Numbered from the stretch's first letter, positions 9,371 to 18,225 are shown. The stretch: DNA of 64,000 nucleotides from Sinorhizobium sp. 6-70 (GCF_030124375.1 NZ_JASKLS010000002.1:511802-575801); one strand, 5' to 3'. The notes: a model not told the origin generated them from the letters alone. Program-made: numbers and translations.

Positions 9371-9469
9371 AGCAATTCCAGGAAAAGTGTGCAGCGGTTT
9401 TCCGTCCGGAATTGCGTAGTTTCAACGAGTTAGATCATTTCAGTGTTTCAATGAAACAATGAAATGATC
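9370..9469. repeat. 100-bp palindromic element, copy 2, flanked by TA
   Basis: This copy has the same start (GAGCAATTCCAGG), the same inner stem and the same outer stem (GATCATTTCA with TGAAATGATC) as copy 1 at 5182-5280. The outer stem differs from copy 1 by a compensated base pair (CAG/CTG there, CAT/ATG here), so pairing is kept although the sequence has changed. TA stands at both ends. It sits just downstream of paoC; the 130 bases to its right, up to 9601, hold nothing I recognise. Confidence 0.85.
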
Positions 9470-9601
9470 TAAAGGACTAAAAGTGGTCGACGGCCGCAGT
9501 CGTCTTTTGCGCCACTCGAATGTTCGTGGATGGTAAGACGGCAAGATGAAGCGGCGCGTGCCAGCAGCCTGCAGCAAAACGACGGTGAGATCGGCTCGAG
9601 C

Positions 9602-9877
9602 TCAGTCGAAGAGCGTGCCCTTGGCACCCTCATATTCCCGAGCAAGAGTTTCGATCGCCGCCGATGCCTCATCGAAGGTCCAGCCCGCCTCTTCCGCTCT
9701 GTGGGCAAGCGCGAGCAACCCGTCGTTCATCTTTCCGCCGATTGCCGCAACAATACTGTCCTGAGAGGTTGCGGTCAGATCGGATACGGCTGGCCTCAGC
9801 GCTGCAATGCAGTCTGTCTGGCGCCCCGGATAATCGGAAGTCTGCCGAGGCCGGGAAATCGCTTGTGAGTCCTCCAT
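9602..9877 (-). CDS. Small conserved-looking protein downstream of the catalase
   Basis: A 91-residue protein if read from the ATG at 9877, which follows GGAGAGAG; another in-frame ATG at 9889 adds four residues. It is acidic and probably helical, with a C-terminal stretch (AHRAEEAGWTFDEASAAIE) and no membrane segment or signal peptide. It lies about 70 bases after the catalase gene on the same strand and is probably co-transcribed, which would place it in the same stress response. I do not recognise the family. Coding-like composition and a good ribosome site support it. Confidence 0.6.
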   Translation of the reverse strand: MEDSQAISRPRQTSDYPGRQTDCIAALRPAVSDLTATSQDSIVAAIGGKMNDGLLALAHRAEEAGWTFDEASAAIETLAREYEGAKGTLFD

Positions 9878-9955
9878 CACTCTCTCCATTGCTGTTGGTA
9901 TTCGAGAGCAGTCACGGCAGAGATCATGGCCTTTGCTCTCGCTTCAGGCGCGTCC

Positions 9956-12068
9956 CTACTTCAGCTTGACCGAAGGCTCTCTCGCCCAAACACGCAAGCT
10001 GCCGAGACTTTTGATAAAGGCTTCGACACTCCTGGCATCTCCGAGGCTGATCGTCCCCTCGTCGAGCGCGTCGGTGATGCCGGCTTTCGCCAGAAGGGGC
10101 ACGGCCGCCTCGACGTATCCGATGTACTTGCAATGGGCGAAGGCGTCGGCAACGAAATCCCGCGCCGCTGCAACATCGACCAGTTCCGAGACCACTTCAG
10201 GCGACGGCAGGAGAGCAACCGCATCGTAAAGGACCGACGGCCCTCCCTCGATCATTTGATGCGCCTGTACCCATTTGCCATCCGACGCTGCCGCCGACCC
10301 TCGGGGCGACGAGCTCGAACACGGCCCCTTCTTTCGTGACCGCTGTCGTCACGGCTTTCAAGGTCGATGCATCGGTCCCGTCGGTTACCAGTACCCCCAG
10401 CTTGCGACCTTCGAAGCGTTTTGGCCCGCGCTCGACAATGCTCAGCGCTGGCGAGGGGGCGAGATCCTGGCGTGTCGGAACGGCGGCATCCGCCGGTTTC
10501 GGAACCGACTTGAGGCCCAACGCGTGCGCAACTTTTTTCCCGAGGGTTTCGTCGATATTGAGGAGATGCGACACCATGCGTTCGCGTATTGCGGGGGTCT
10601 GGACCTTGCTCAATTCGAAGGTGAGCGCGTCTGTGATGTGGCGTTGCTCGGGCGGCGTCTGGCTGACGAAGAACAGGCGGGCCTGGCTGTAGTGATCGGC
10701 AAAGCTCTCGGCGCGAAGACGGGCCTTGGCGCCCTTTTCGTCGGAAGCGTAGTGCCGGAATCCATCCTCCGGTGACTCGCGCGGTCCCTCGCCCCAGGAG
10801 TTCGGCTGATAGTTCACGCGCCCCACCGGGTTGCGCATCGCCATGTGCCCGTCCTGCTGGAAGTGGTGGAAGGGACATTTCGGCGCATTGATCGGAATGT
10901 GCGTGAAGTTGGGACTGCCAAGCCGCTTGAGCTGCGTGTCGAGGTAGGAGAAGTTTCGCCCCTGCAACAAAGGATCATTGCTGAAATCGATACCAGGCGG
11001 CACATTCTGGGTCATGAAGGCGACCTGCTCGGTCTCGGCGAAGAAATTGTCCGGCATCCGGTCCAGGACCAATCGTCCCACCGCCTTCGGCGGCAAAATC
11101 TCTTCCGGAATGATCTTGGTGGGGTCCAGGACGTCGAAGTCGAAGGCGTCGGCAAAATCCTGATCGAAAAGCTGGACCTGCAGTTCCCATTCGGGGAAAT
11201 TGCCGGCCTGTATCGCCTCCCAAAGATCGCGCCGATGAAAATCGGGGTCGGCTCCATTGATCTTCACCGCTTCGTTCCAAGCAACCGATTGGAGGCCGAG
11301 CTTCGGCTTCCAGTGAAACTTGACGAAGGTCGATTCGTCCTTGGCGTTGACGAAACGGAAGGTGTGGACGCCAAACCCCTCCATGAATCGGAACGATCGT
11401 GGGATCGCACGGTCCGACATGACCCACATGATCATGTGCATGCTTTCCGGGGTGAGACTGATAAAGTCCCAAAAATTGTCATGCGCCGACTGCGCCTGCG
11501 GAAAGCCTCTGTCCGGTTCCGGCTTTACGGAATGGATGACGTCAGGGAACTTGATCGCGTCCTGGATGAAGAAGACCGGAATATTGTTGCCGACGATGTC
11601 CCAGTTTCCCTCCTTGGTATAGATCTTGACCGCGAACCCCCGAACGTCGCGCGCGAGATCGACAGATCCCTTGCTGCCGGCGACCGTCGAAAATCGCACG
11701 AAGGCAGGCGTTCGCTCTCCGGCGCGCTGGAAGACATCCGCGCGCGTTATAGCGGAAAGCGGTTCATAAGTCTCAAAGTAGCCATGTGCGCCATAACCGC
11801 GCGCATGCACGACGCGCTCGGGAATGCGCTCGTGGTCGAAATGGAAGATTTTTTCGCGGAAATGAAAATCCTCGATGAGCGTCGGGCCGCGCTCGCCCAC
11901 GCGCAGGCTGTTTTGGTCGTCCGTAACCGGGCCCCCTTGCGCAGTCGTCAGAACGGGAGTGCCGTCTTCGGCAATCTGATGAAGCTCCCCTCCGTTGCCG
12001 CGCGTCAGCTTCTGTTCGTGAATTATGGCCGACCTGGAATTTGCCGGGTGCGCATTTCTCTTGGCCAT
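9956..12068 (-). pseudogene. katE: Large-subunit (HPII/KatE-type) catalase with a frameshift near the C-terminus
   Basis: A heme catalase of the long clade, about 700 residues when both frames are joined. It starts at the ATG after GGAGAAATTCCC. Visible landmarks are the catalytic-His region ([13 protein letters not shown]), the Asn region ([14 protein letters not shown]), the heme-ligand segment ([10 protein letters not shown]) and the C-terminal flavodoxin-like domain typical of HPII enzymes. Near 10278 the frame breaks: the main frame goes off as [10 protein letters not shown] and ends at 10197, while the genuine continuation ([13 protein letters not shown], then [11 protein letters not shown]) is in another frame down to 9956. 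The catalytic core is intact, so a shortened enzyme could still be active. A sequencing error is the alternative. Confidence 0.88.
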
Positions 12069-12107
12069 GGGAATTTCTCCGTCGATCGGACATGGGAACG
12101 AACGACA

Positions 12108-12132
12108 AACCGATGCGTGGATGCTTGGTTCC
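12108..12132 (-). promoter_or_regulatory. Putative RpoE2-type promoter for the catalase gene
   Basis: On the minus strand this reads GGAAC, 18 bases, then TT, starting 64 bases upstream of the catalase ATG. GGAAC-N18-TT is the consensus reported for the Sinorhizobium general-stress sigma factor RpoE2, which is known to drive a catalase gene in that genus. The match and spacing are exact; use by RpoE2 is inferred. Confidence 0.7.
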
Positions 12133-12339
12133 CCAGAAAGAGCGCGGAGGGGTAAAAACTGCTGCTCTGGCTTCCAGGCTACGCAAAAGCGGCCAGGTGT
12201 TTGCCCGTTTACATACGGATGTCGCGGGAAATCGGCGCGAAGAACAGTGCCGCAGGGTACCTGCGAATGGATTCTCTCGGCCTCCATCACGCATGGCCCA
12301 CTTGGGAGAGGAACGCACCGTCTCGAGATGATGATGCGC

Positions 12340-12364
12340 GGAACATTCGCGCTCTTCACTGGTT
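12340..12364 (+). promoter_or_regulatory. Putative RpoE2-type promoter for the methyltransferase/esterase fusion
   Basis: On the plus strand this reads GGAAC, 18 bases, then TT, about 80 bases before the start codon of the fusion gene. It matches the same consensus as the site on the other strand at 12108-12132, so both genes of this divergent pair would respond to the general stress sigma factor. Confidence 0.68.
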
Positions 12365-12443
12365 CCCGACTGAACCGCGAAAACCGCCACACGCCGTCGG
12401 ACACATTCGGCGGGCACCCGCCGCACCGTTAAGGGGATCTCTC

Positions 12444-14429
12444 ATGACACTTGATCTATCCCGTGCTCGCGACCGGATGGTGGATCTTCATATCATCCGC
12501 CGTGGGATCGATGATTCCCGTGTCGTCGAAGCCATGCGGATTGTTCCTCGCGAGACGTTTGTCGATCCGGGATTCGAGGAGTTCGCCTATGAAGACGCTC
12601 CGCTCGCGATCGGCGAAGGACAGACAATCTCGCAGCCCTACATCGTCGCGCTGATGGTCGCGCAGGCCGAGATCGAGGCCGGCGATACGGTGCTCGAAGT
12701 CGGAACCGGCTCCGGTTACGCAGCTGCCGTTTTGAGCAGGATCGCCGGACACGTCTACACCGTCGAACGTCATGCGCCTCTCGCAAACGAGGCCAAGCGG
12801 CGATTTACCAAACTCGGCTACGGCAATATCGATGTTCGCATCGGCGATGGAACGAAGGGTTGGCCGGAAGCGGGCCCCTTCGATGCCATTCTCGTTGCGG
12901 CAGGTAGCCCTAGCGTGCCTCAAGCGCTGAAGGAGCAGCTCGATCTTGGCGGTCACATGGTCATACCGATCGGATCGGAGCGCGAGCAGCGTTTGCTCAA
13001 GGTGACGCGAGTCAACGCCACGACCTTCGAGGAGCATGACCTTGGCGGCGTCCGCTTCGTCCCGCTGATCGGCGAGCACGCCCGCAAAGACGAAAGGTTA
13101 CAACCTGCCCGCTCGACCCCTCGTCCGCCTTCGCGGACGCTCCCGGAAATGGTGGCCGACGTCGCCGAGCCGTTGCCTGATCTTGACGATCCAGCCTTCG
13201 GGCGGCTCTTCGATCGTTTCGGCGAGCGTCGCGTGGTGCTGCTCGGCGAATCCAGTCATGGGACCTCGGAATTCTATCGCGCGCGCGCCGTCATCACCCG
13301 CAGGCTGATCGAGGAGCACGGTTTTACGATCGTTGCGGTGGAGGCCGACTGGCCGGACGCGGCAGCTGTTGATCGGTATGTTCGGCACCGCCCCCACAGG
13401 CGTGGCATGGACGCTCCCTTCCAGCGCTTTCCGACGTGGATGTGGCGAAACCGCGAGGTCATGGCCTTCGTCGACTGGATGCGCAGACACAACGACGGCC
13501 CCGCGGCTCAGGACCAGGCCGGGTTCTACGGACTCGACATCTACAACATGCGCGAATCCATTGCCGCCGTTCTGGACTATCTCGACAAGACCGATCCGGC
13601 CGCGGCGGCCGTCGCGAGGGAACGCTACGGATGTCTAACCCCATGGCAAAACGATCCGTCTACCTACGGTCGAGCTGTGCTGACCGCGAGCTACAACAAA
13701 TGCGAGGAGGCCGTGGTGCGTCAATGCCGGGAGCTGCTCGAGCGGCGCCTCCAAGCAACCGACAGTGACGGGGAGCAGCTTTTCGACGCGGCGCAGAATG
13801 CCCGGCTGATTGCGTCGGCCGAACGATACTACCGAACCATGTACTACGCCGGTGCCGGATCGTGGAACTTGCGCGACAAGCACATGTTCGAGACGCTCGA
13901 ACACCTCCTGGGGTCGCGCGGTTCCGGTTCGAAGGCGGTTGTGTGGGCGCACAATTCCCATATCGGCGACGCGCGCCATACGGAGATGGGAGCAGCTCGT
14001 GAGGAGTTGAACATCGGACAGCTTTGCCGTGAACGTTTCGGGGAACAGGCTGCATTGATCGGTTTCGGAACGCACGGCGGCAAGGTGGCGGCGGCAAGCG
14101 ACTGGGATGGGCAGATCGAGATGAAGGAGATCCGGCCTTCCCTGCCTGGCAGCTACGAACGAGTCTTTCATGACTCGCATGTCGATCGCTTCCTGCTCGA
14201 TTTCTCGCGCGACGACGCTTTGCGCCAGCGCCTCGACGAGCCGAAGCTCGAACGATTCATCGGTGTCATCTACAAACCAGAGACCGAACGCATGAGCCAC
14301 TATGCCCACGCGTCGTTGCCGCATCAGTTCGATGCGTTTGTCTGGTTCGACCAGACGACACCGGTAACCCCTCTGATGCCGGAGCATGTAAGCCCAGGCG
14401 TCCCGGAGACATTCCCCTTCGGGCTCTGA
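12444..14429 (+). CDS. Protein-L-isoaspartate methyltransferase fused to an erythromycin-esterase-like domain
   Basis: A 661-residue two-domain protein. Residues 1-215 form a protein-L-isoaspartate O-methyltransferase with the SAM-binding motif VLEVGTGSGYAAAVL (83-97) and the substrate segment GQTISQPYIVALM (59-71). After a Pro/Arg-rich linker (218-235), residues 250-661 form an erythromycin-esterase-like domain with the motifs LLGESSHGTSEFYRAR, VAVEADWPDAAAVDRY and VVWAHNSHIGDARH that carry the catalytic His and Glu of that family. The ATG at 12444 follows AAGGGGATCT. It would repair isoaspartyl damage in aged proteins; the esterase half has no assigned substrate and antibiotic resistance should not be assumed. 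The GGAAC-N18-TT site upstream suggests stress control. Confidence 0.9.
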   Translation: MTLDLSRARDRMVDLHIIRRGIDDSRVVEAMRIVPRETFVDPGFEEFAYEDAPLAIGEGQTISQPYIVALMVAQAEIEAGDTVLEVGTGSGYAAAVLSRIAGHVYTVERHAPLANEAKRRFTKLGYGNIDVRIGDGTKGWPEAGPFDAILVAAGSPSVPQALKEQLDLGGHMVIPIGSEREQRLLKVTRVNATTFEEHDLGGVRFVPLIGEHARKDERLQPARSTPRPPSRTLPEMVADVAEPLPDLDDPAFGRLFDRFGERRVVLLGESSHGTSEFYRARAVITRRLIEEHGFTIVAVEADWPDAAAVDRYVRHRPHRRGMDAPFQRFPTWMWRNREVMAFVDWMRRHNDGPAAQDQAGFYGLDIYNMRESIAAVLDYLDKTDPAAAAVARERYGCLTPWQNDPSTYGRAVLTASYNKCEEAVVRQCRELLERRLQATDSDGEQLFDAAQNARLIASAERYYRTMYYAGAGSWNLRDKHMFETLEHLLGSRGSGSKAVVWAHNSHIGDARHTEMGAAREELNIGQLCRERFGEQAALIGFGTHGGKVAAASDWDGQIEMKEIRPSLPGSYERVFHDSHVDRFLLDFSRDDALRQRLDEPKLERFIGVIYKPETERMSHYAHASLPHQFDAFVWFDQTTPVTPLMPEHVSPGVPETFPFGL

Positions 14430-14577
14430 GGCGAGCAGCGGATCTTTGACGTGATCCTTTTGCGCGGCTATGCCTCGACCGGGCGAGGCGGCCTCTTCAC
14501 CTGCTTCCAACGAGTTTCCGGAACTTCCCCAAGTCTACCGTGTTTTCGTAGGAGATTCTGTCGGTTTGGAGAAGAGC

Positions 14578-15399
14578 ATGGCGTCAGTCATATCGCCACA
14601 AAAGAATTCCAGTCGAGCGGCCGGACCTCTCGCCATGCCGCAGCTCGTCGACGAGGAAGCCGAGGCGTTCGTCGCCGAAGCACTTGCGGAGCTGGTTCGC
14701 TCGAAAATTCCCTTCCTGATCGCCGGCACGTTTGCCGTCAGCGCCTATACCGGCATATCGCGGCCGACGAAGGATCTCGATGTCTTTTGCAAGGCGGGCG
14801 ATTCCGCACGTATCCTCAAGCACTTTAAGTCCCGCGGATATGCGGTCGAAATCGAAGACGACCGCTGGCTGGGCAAAGTGTTCAAGGGCAGATTTTTCTT
14901 CGACGTTATCTTCGCCTCGCCAAACGGGACGATGCTGGTCAACGACGGCTGGTTTGCGCATGCGCTGCCGGTGGAAATCAGCGGGTGCCCGGTCTCGATC
15001 GCCGCGCCGACCGAATTGGTCTGGTCGAAGTCCTTCATCCAGCTTCGCGAACGCTACGACGGTGCCGACATTGCGCACGTGATCCTGAAGGCGCACGACC
15101 GGATCGATTGGGCAAGATTGCTTGAATACATGGAGGTTCACTGGGAAGTCCTGCTCATCCACCTCCTCAATTTCCGATGGATCTACCCTTCCGAGCGCGA
15201 CAAGGTTCCGCAGTGGTTGTTGGACGAGCTCCTGAGCAGGCTTTCGGCGCAAAGGGACTTGCCGCTGCCCCAGACGAAGATCTGCCGCGGGCGCATATAT
15301 TCGCGTCCCGACTACGAGATCGACGTCAGAAAATGGGGATTTGCCGATGTCGGCGGCGATGGCGAGATGCGCGAAGGCACAGAGGAGCAGACCCCATGA
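14578..15399 (+). CDS. Nucleotidyltransferase-fold protein paired with a phosphoesterase
   Basis: A 273-residue protein with a pol-beta-type nucleotidyltransferase core near residues 45-75: IAGTFAVSAYTG followed by RPTKDLDVF, where Asp66 and Asp68 would bind the metal. The C-terminal half (WARLLEYMEVHWEVL, FRWIYPSERDKVP) is helical and unassigned. The ATG at 14578 follows TTGGAGAAG; an upstream in-frame ATG would add 36 unconserved residues. Its stop overlaps the start of the metallophosphoesterase (ATGA), so the two products probably act together. The substrate is unknown; MNT/AbiEii-like toxins share this fold but the similarity seen here is only to the core motif. Confidence 0.8.
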   Translation: MASVISPQKNSSRAAGPLAMPQLVDEEAEAFVAEALAELVRSKIPFLIAGTFAVSAYTGISRPTKDLDVFCKAGDSARILKHFKSRGYAVEIEDDRWLGKVFKGRFFFDVIFASPNGTMLVNDGWFAHALPVEISGCPVSIAAPTELVWSKSFIQLRERYDGADIAHVILKAHDRIDWARLLEYMEVHWEVLLIHLLNFRWIYPSERDKVPQWLLDELLSRLSAQRDLPLPQTKICRGRIYSRPDYEIDVRKWGFADVGGDGEMREGTEEQTP

Positions 15400-16106
15400 G
15401 CAAGCTGAAAGTCGCCGCGGTCGCGGACCTCCACGTGAAGGAGGACGGATCCGCCTCCTATACGGAACTGTTTTCCGAGATTTCGCAAGCCGCTGACGTG
15501 CTCGTCATTGCCGGCGATTTGACGGACCTGGGCAAGCCGGTTGAAGCCGAACTCCTGGCGGACGACCTGAAGTCCTGCGCGGTTCCCGTCGTTGCCGTTC
15601 TTGGAAACCACGACCACCAGGGCGATGCGACGGAGGAAATCTCGTCCATTCTCGTTAAGGCCGGCGTCCACCTCCTAAATGGCCAGGCGGTCGAGATCGC
15701 GGGCGTGGGATTTGCCGGAACCAAGGGCTTCATCGGCGGCTTCGGCCGGCACATGCTGGGCTCCTTCGGCGAGACTGCCATCAAATCCATGGTCTCGGAG
15801 AGCGTCGAAGAGGCCATGCGCCTGGAGAATGCCTTGAGGAACACCAGGGCAAAGCGCGCCCTTGTCGTTCTGCATTATGCCCCGATCGCCGAAACCGTTG
15901 CGGGCGAACCCAAGGAAATATATCCGTTTCTCGGTTCATCCCGCCTGGCCGAGACCATCGACCGCTTCAAGGTGAGTGCGGTCGTTCATGGCCATGCGCA
16001 CCAAGGGACCTATGAAGGGCAAACGCCGGGCGGCGCTCCGGTGTTCAATGTCGCGGCCCACATCGAAAAGCCGACGGGCCGACCCTACGCCATTCTCGAG
16101 CTTTGA
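15396..16106 (+). CDS. Calcineurin-like metallophosphoesterase
   Basis: A 236-residue cytoplasmic phosphoesterase. The five signature motifs are in order: VADLHV (Asp11/His13), AGDLTD, LGNHDHQ, a His in VVLHYAPI, and VVHGHAHQG. These give a complete two-metal site. The start overlaps the preceding nucleotidyltransferase gene by four bases (ATGA). The pair may form a modification/hydrolysis couple. No signal peptide or membrane segment is visible. The substrate cannot be deduced. Confidence 0.9.
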   Translation: MSKLKVAAVADLHVKEDGSASYTELFSEISQAADVLVIAGDLTDLGKPVEAELLADDLKSCAVPVVAVLGNHDHQGDATEEISSILVKAGVHLLNGQAVEIAGVGFAGTKGFIGGFGRHMLGSFGETAIKSMVSESVEEAMRLENALRNTRAKRALVVLHYAPIAETVAGEPKEIYPFLGSSRLAETIDRFKVSAVVHGHAHQGTYEGQTPGGAPVFNVAAHIEKPTGRPYAILEL

Positions 16107-16447
16107 CCGCGCGACGACGGGCACGTGTGGCACACATCAGGCTCACAAGATCGCTTCCGCACGCCTCGGGGCTTGTTGGGCAGCAGCGGCTCAATCACAC
16201 GCCATTGGAAGTCGGTCAGATCATATCGACTCATGCCGACTCTGAATCACAACTTGGCGCGCTACGAGGGTCACGGGGTCCTTCCGCAATGGCTGCCGGC
16301 TCCTGCATCGGCCTCTCACAATTAATGAGTTGACGGCTTAGTTTGATGGCAAGATCGCAATGCTCGGAAGACACGGGCAATACCCGCCTTTGTATCCTTC
16401 TACTGGAGTTAAGGAACCGCCGTCCCTCCACAACAAGGACCACGCCA
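16107..16447. other. 341-bp gap with an IS remnant
   Basis: The gap between the phosphoesterase and the haloacid dehalogenase gene holds the N-terminal remnant of an IS5-type transposase, described separately. A ribosome site (CAAGGACCACGCC) lies just before the next ATG. No other gene is seen. Confidence 0.6.
16163..16234 (-). mobile_element. IS5-family transposase N-terminal remnant
   Basis: From an ATG at 16234 the minus strand reads MSRYDLTDFQWRVIEPLLP and then NKPRGV, the N-terminus of IS5-family (IS427-like) transposases. Similarity ends there and the frame continues as unrelated sequence, so only about 24 codons survive. It marks an old insertion and deletion at the left side of the haloacid dehalogenase gene. 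No intact copy lies in the window. Confidence 0.75.
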
Positions 16448-17170
16448 ATGAAACTGACTGATTTCAAAGCGCTCACCTTCGACTGCTACGGTACGCTCAT
16501 CGACTGGGAATCGGGCATGTTCGAGGGCCTCCAGCCGCTGACCGGCCGGCTTGCCACGCCGCTGTCGCGCAACCAGGTGCTCGAGGCACATGCCCGGCAT
16601 GAATCGTCGCAGCAGCTTCAGACGCCAGGCAAGAACTATCGCGATCTGCTTCCGATCGTCTACAAGCGGCTCGCTGAGGAATGGGGCATCGCTGTTTCCT
16701 GGAAGGAATGCGTCGCTTATGGCCAATCCGTGAAAAACTGGCCGGCATTCCCCGATTCCGCCGGTGCTCTCCAGTACCTGAAGCGCCACTACAAGCTCGT
16801 CATCCTGTCGAATGTCGACAACGAGAGCTTCGCCGCCAGCAACGAGAAGCTCCAGGTCGAATTCGACGCCATCTACACGGCCGAAGATTGCGGCTCCTAC
16901 AAGCCCTCCGACCGCAATTTCGAGTACATGCTGAAGAAGCTCGAGAGCCTGGGCATCCAGAAGCACGAGATCCTGCACACTGCGGAAAGCATGTTCCACG
17001 ACCATGGTCCGGCCAATCGTCACGGCCTTGCATCGTGCTGGATCTATCGCCGCTACGACCAGGAGGGTTTCGGCGCAACGATGCATCCGGGCGATATGCC
17101 GAAATACGACTTCCGCTTCGACAGCATGGCCGACCTCGCGAAGGCACACCAGGAAGCATTGCGCGGCTAA
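16448..17170 (+). CDS. Haloacid dehalogenase, type II (HAD family)
   Basis: A 240-residue HAD hydrolase that reads like the L-2-haloacid dehalogenase subfamily. The nucleophile is Asp12 in FDCYGTLIDWE; motif II is VILSNVDN, motif III is CGSYKPSDRNF, and the acidic loop is AESMFHDHGPA. The start is the ATG after ACAACAAGGACCACGCCA. The expected reaction is hydrolytic dehalogenation of 2-haloalkanoates, but many members of this group act on other small phosphorylated or halogenated acids. It is a single gene with no operon partner; remnants of an IS and of an Lrp regulator flank it, which suggests it moved here. Confidence 0.83.
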   Translation: MKLTDFKALTFDCYGTLIDWESGMFEGLQPLTGRLATPLSRNQVLEAHARHESSQQLQTPGKNYRDLLPIVYKRLAEEWGIAVSWKECVAYGQSVKNWPAFPDSAGALQYLKRHYKLVILSNVDNESFAASNEKLQVEFDAIYTAEDCGSYKPSDRNFEYMLKKLESLGIQKHEILHTAESMFHDHGPANRHGLASCWIYRRYDQEGFGATMHPGDMPKYDFRFDSMADLAKAHQEALRG

Positions 17171-17206
17171 CTCGAGGAAAGGCGCAGGGAAACGGCGGGA
17201 TTACCG

Positions 17207-17340
17207 AAGCTTGACAGGATCGATATCAACATTCTTTCGCAGCTGCAGCAAAACGGCCGCGTTTCGAATGCCGACCTTGGCGAGGCAGCAGGCCTTCGCC
17301 AAGGTGCGCCGGCTCGACGAAGCCCGCATCAAGGATCATA
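17207..17340 (+). pseudogene. Lrp/AsnC-family regulator remnant
   Basis: Just after the dehalogenase gene the plus strand reads KLDRIDINILSQLQQNGR and then VSNADLGEAAGL, the N-terminal helix-turn-helix of Lrp/AsnC regulators. The frame then shifts and continues as AKVRRLDEARI, matching the recognition-helix end of the same family; the middle bases are missing. There is no start codon and no ligand-binding domain. The remnant abuts the 3' end of the nitrilase-family gene on the other strand. Confidence 0.7.
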
Positions 17341-18195
17341 TAGCTTTGCGACCGTTCCGTCCGTCAGATATCGGCCGAGTTCAGCATGCACAAACACAGG
17401 ATCGGAGTCTCGCACCGTAGGCAGATTGCTCCGCGCCGGGATCACCTTCGCCAAATCGAGTTCCGCACACAACAATGCGGGAGCGTCCCCAGCGCGCGCC
17501 AGTTCTACTCCATTCTCGTCGAGAATACGTGAACCGCCCCAAAAATCGAGGCTCGCCCGTCGCCCGCAGTGGTTTACCATGACTGTCGGTAAACTATAGG
17601 TCATCGCCGTATGCCGCAGGTTGATATCCCAGCCGCGCGGATTGTCAAAACCACCGTCGACGACGCCTCTAGCTGAGCCGATTGGCTGAATAAGCAAGTT
17701 TGCACCATTGAGTGCAGCCAGCCAGGGCAATGCAGGCGACCAACTGTCGGCGCATATCAAGGTAGCCGCTTTCCATTGACCGCCTAACTCGGCCAAAGTC
17801 AGGTTTGAACCTTTGGTATAGAACTCCCCTTCCCGCAAAAGTCCGTAGGTGGGGATGTTGATCTTGCGGTGGACGTGCAAGATTTTCCCGCCGGCAGCAA
17901 TAACCTGCGAATTATAGTTGAGGCCGTCGTCACCCCGTTCGATAAGGCCGAACGAAATCATGATTTGCCGTGACGCATCAACGATGGTGCCGACATCGGG
18001 GGCGCGCACCGACCGACCGAGCTCGTTTACGTCTGGCGCTGAAAGATAATCCGTCAGCGAAAGTTCGGGAAAGACGACCAGATCCGCTCCTCGGGATTTT
18101 GCATCGTGAATCGCTGCAAGATGAAGGTTGATATTGGCGGCGATATCACCTGGGGCACTTTCGATCTGTGCGGCCGCAACCGTGAGCTTGGACAT
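17329..18195 (-). CDS. Nitrilase-superfamily carbon-nitrogen hydrolase
   Basis: A 288-residue amidase of the nitrilase superfamily from the ATG at 18195; a start 10 codons earlier is possible. The catalytic triad is visible as Glu44 (VFPELSLTDY), Lys111 (VHRKINIPTYG) and Cys148 (LICADSWSP). It would hydrolyse an amide or carbamoyl bond in the cytoplasm. It is the last gene after the quaternary-amine transporter on the same strand, separated from the binding-protein gene by a perfect hairpin, so its substrate may be an imported amide. Nothing in the sequence picks out a specific amide. Confidence 0.86.
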   Translation of the reverse strand: MSKLTVAAAQIESAPGDIAANINLHLAAIHDAKSRGADLVVFPELSLTDYLSAPDVNELGRSVRAPDVGTIVDASRQIMISFGLIERGDDGLNYNSQVIAAGGKILHVHRKINIPTYGLLREGEFYTKGSNLTLAELGGQWKAATLICADSWSPALPWLAALNGANLLIQPIGSARGVVDGGFDNPRGWDINLRHTAMTYSLPTVMVNHCGRRASLDFWGGSRILDENGVELARAGDAPALLCAELDLAKVIPARSNLPTVRDSDPVFVHAELGRYLTDGTVAKLYDP

Positions 18196-18225
18196 AAGGT
18201 TCACCAACTTGATCTGATCGCACAT

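Larger units (their letters stand above)
12069..12443. other. 375-bp divergent intergenic region with two stress promoters
   Basis: This gap separates the catalase gene (leftward) from the methyltransferase/esterase fusion (rightward). It holds the two GGAAC-N18-TT motifs described separately, one for each direction, and the AAGGGGATCT ribosome site of the fusion gene. I see no further gene; the open frames here are upstream extensions of the two flanking genes. Confidence 0.7.

Noticed and set aside
9956..10255. The last 99 codons of the catalase as a separate gene
   Set aside because: The sequence continues the flavodoxin-like catalase domain without a gap in similarity and has no start signal of its own, so it is treated as a frameshifted end.
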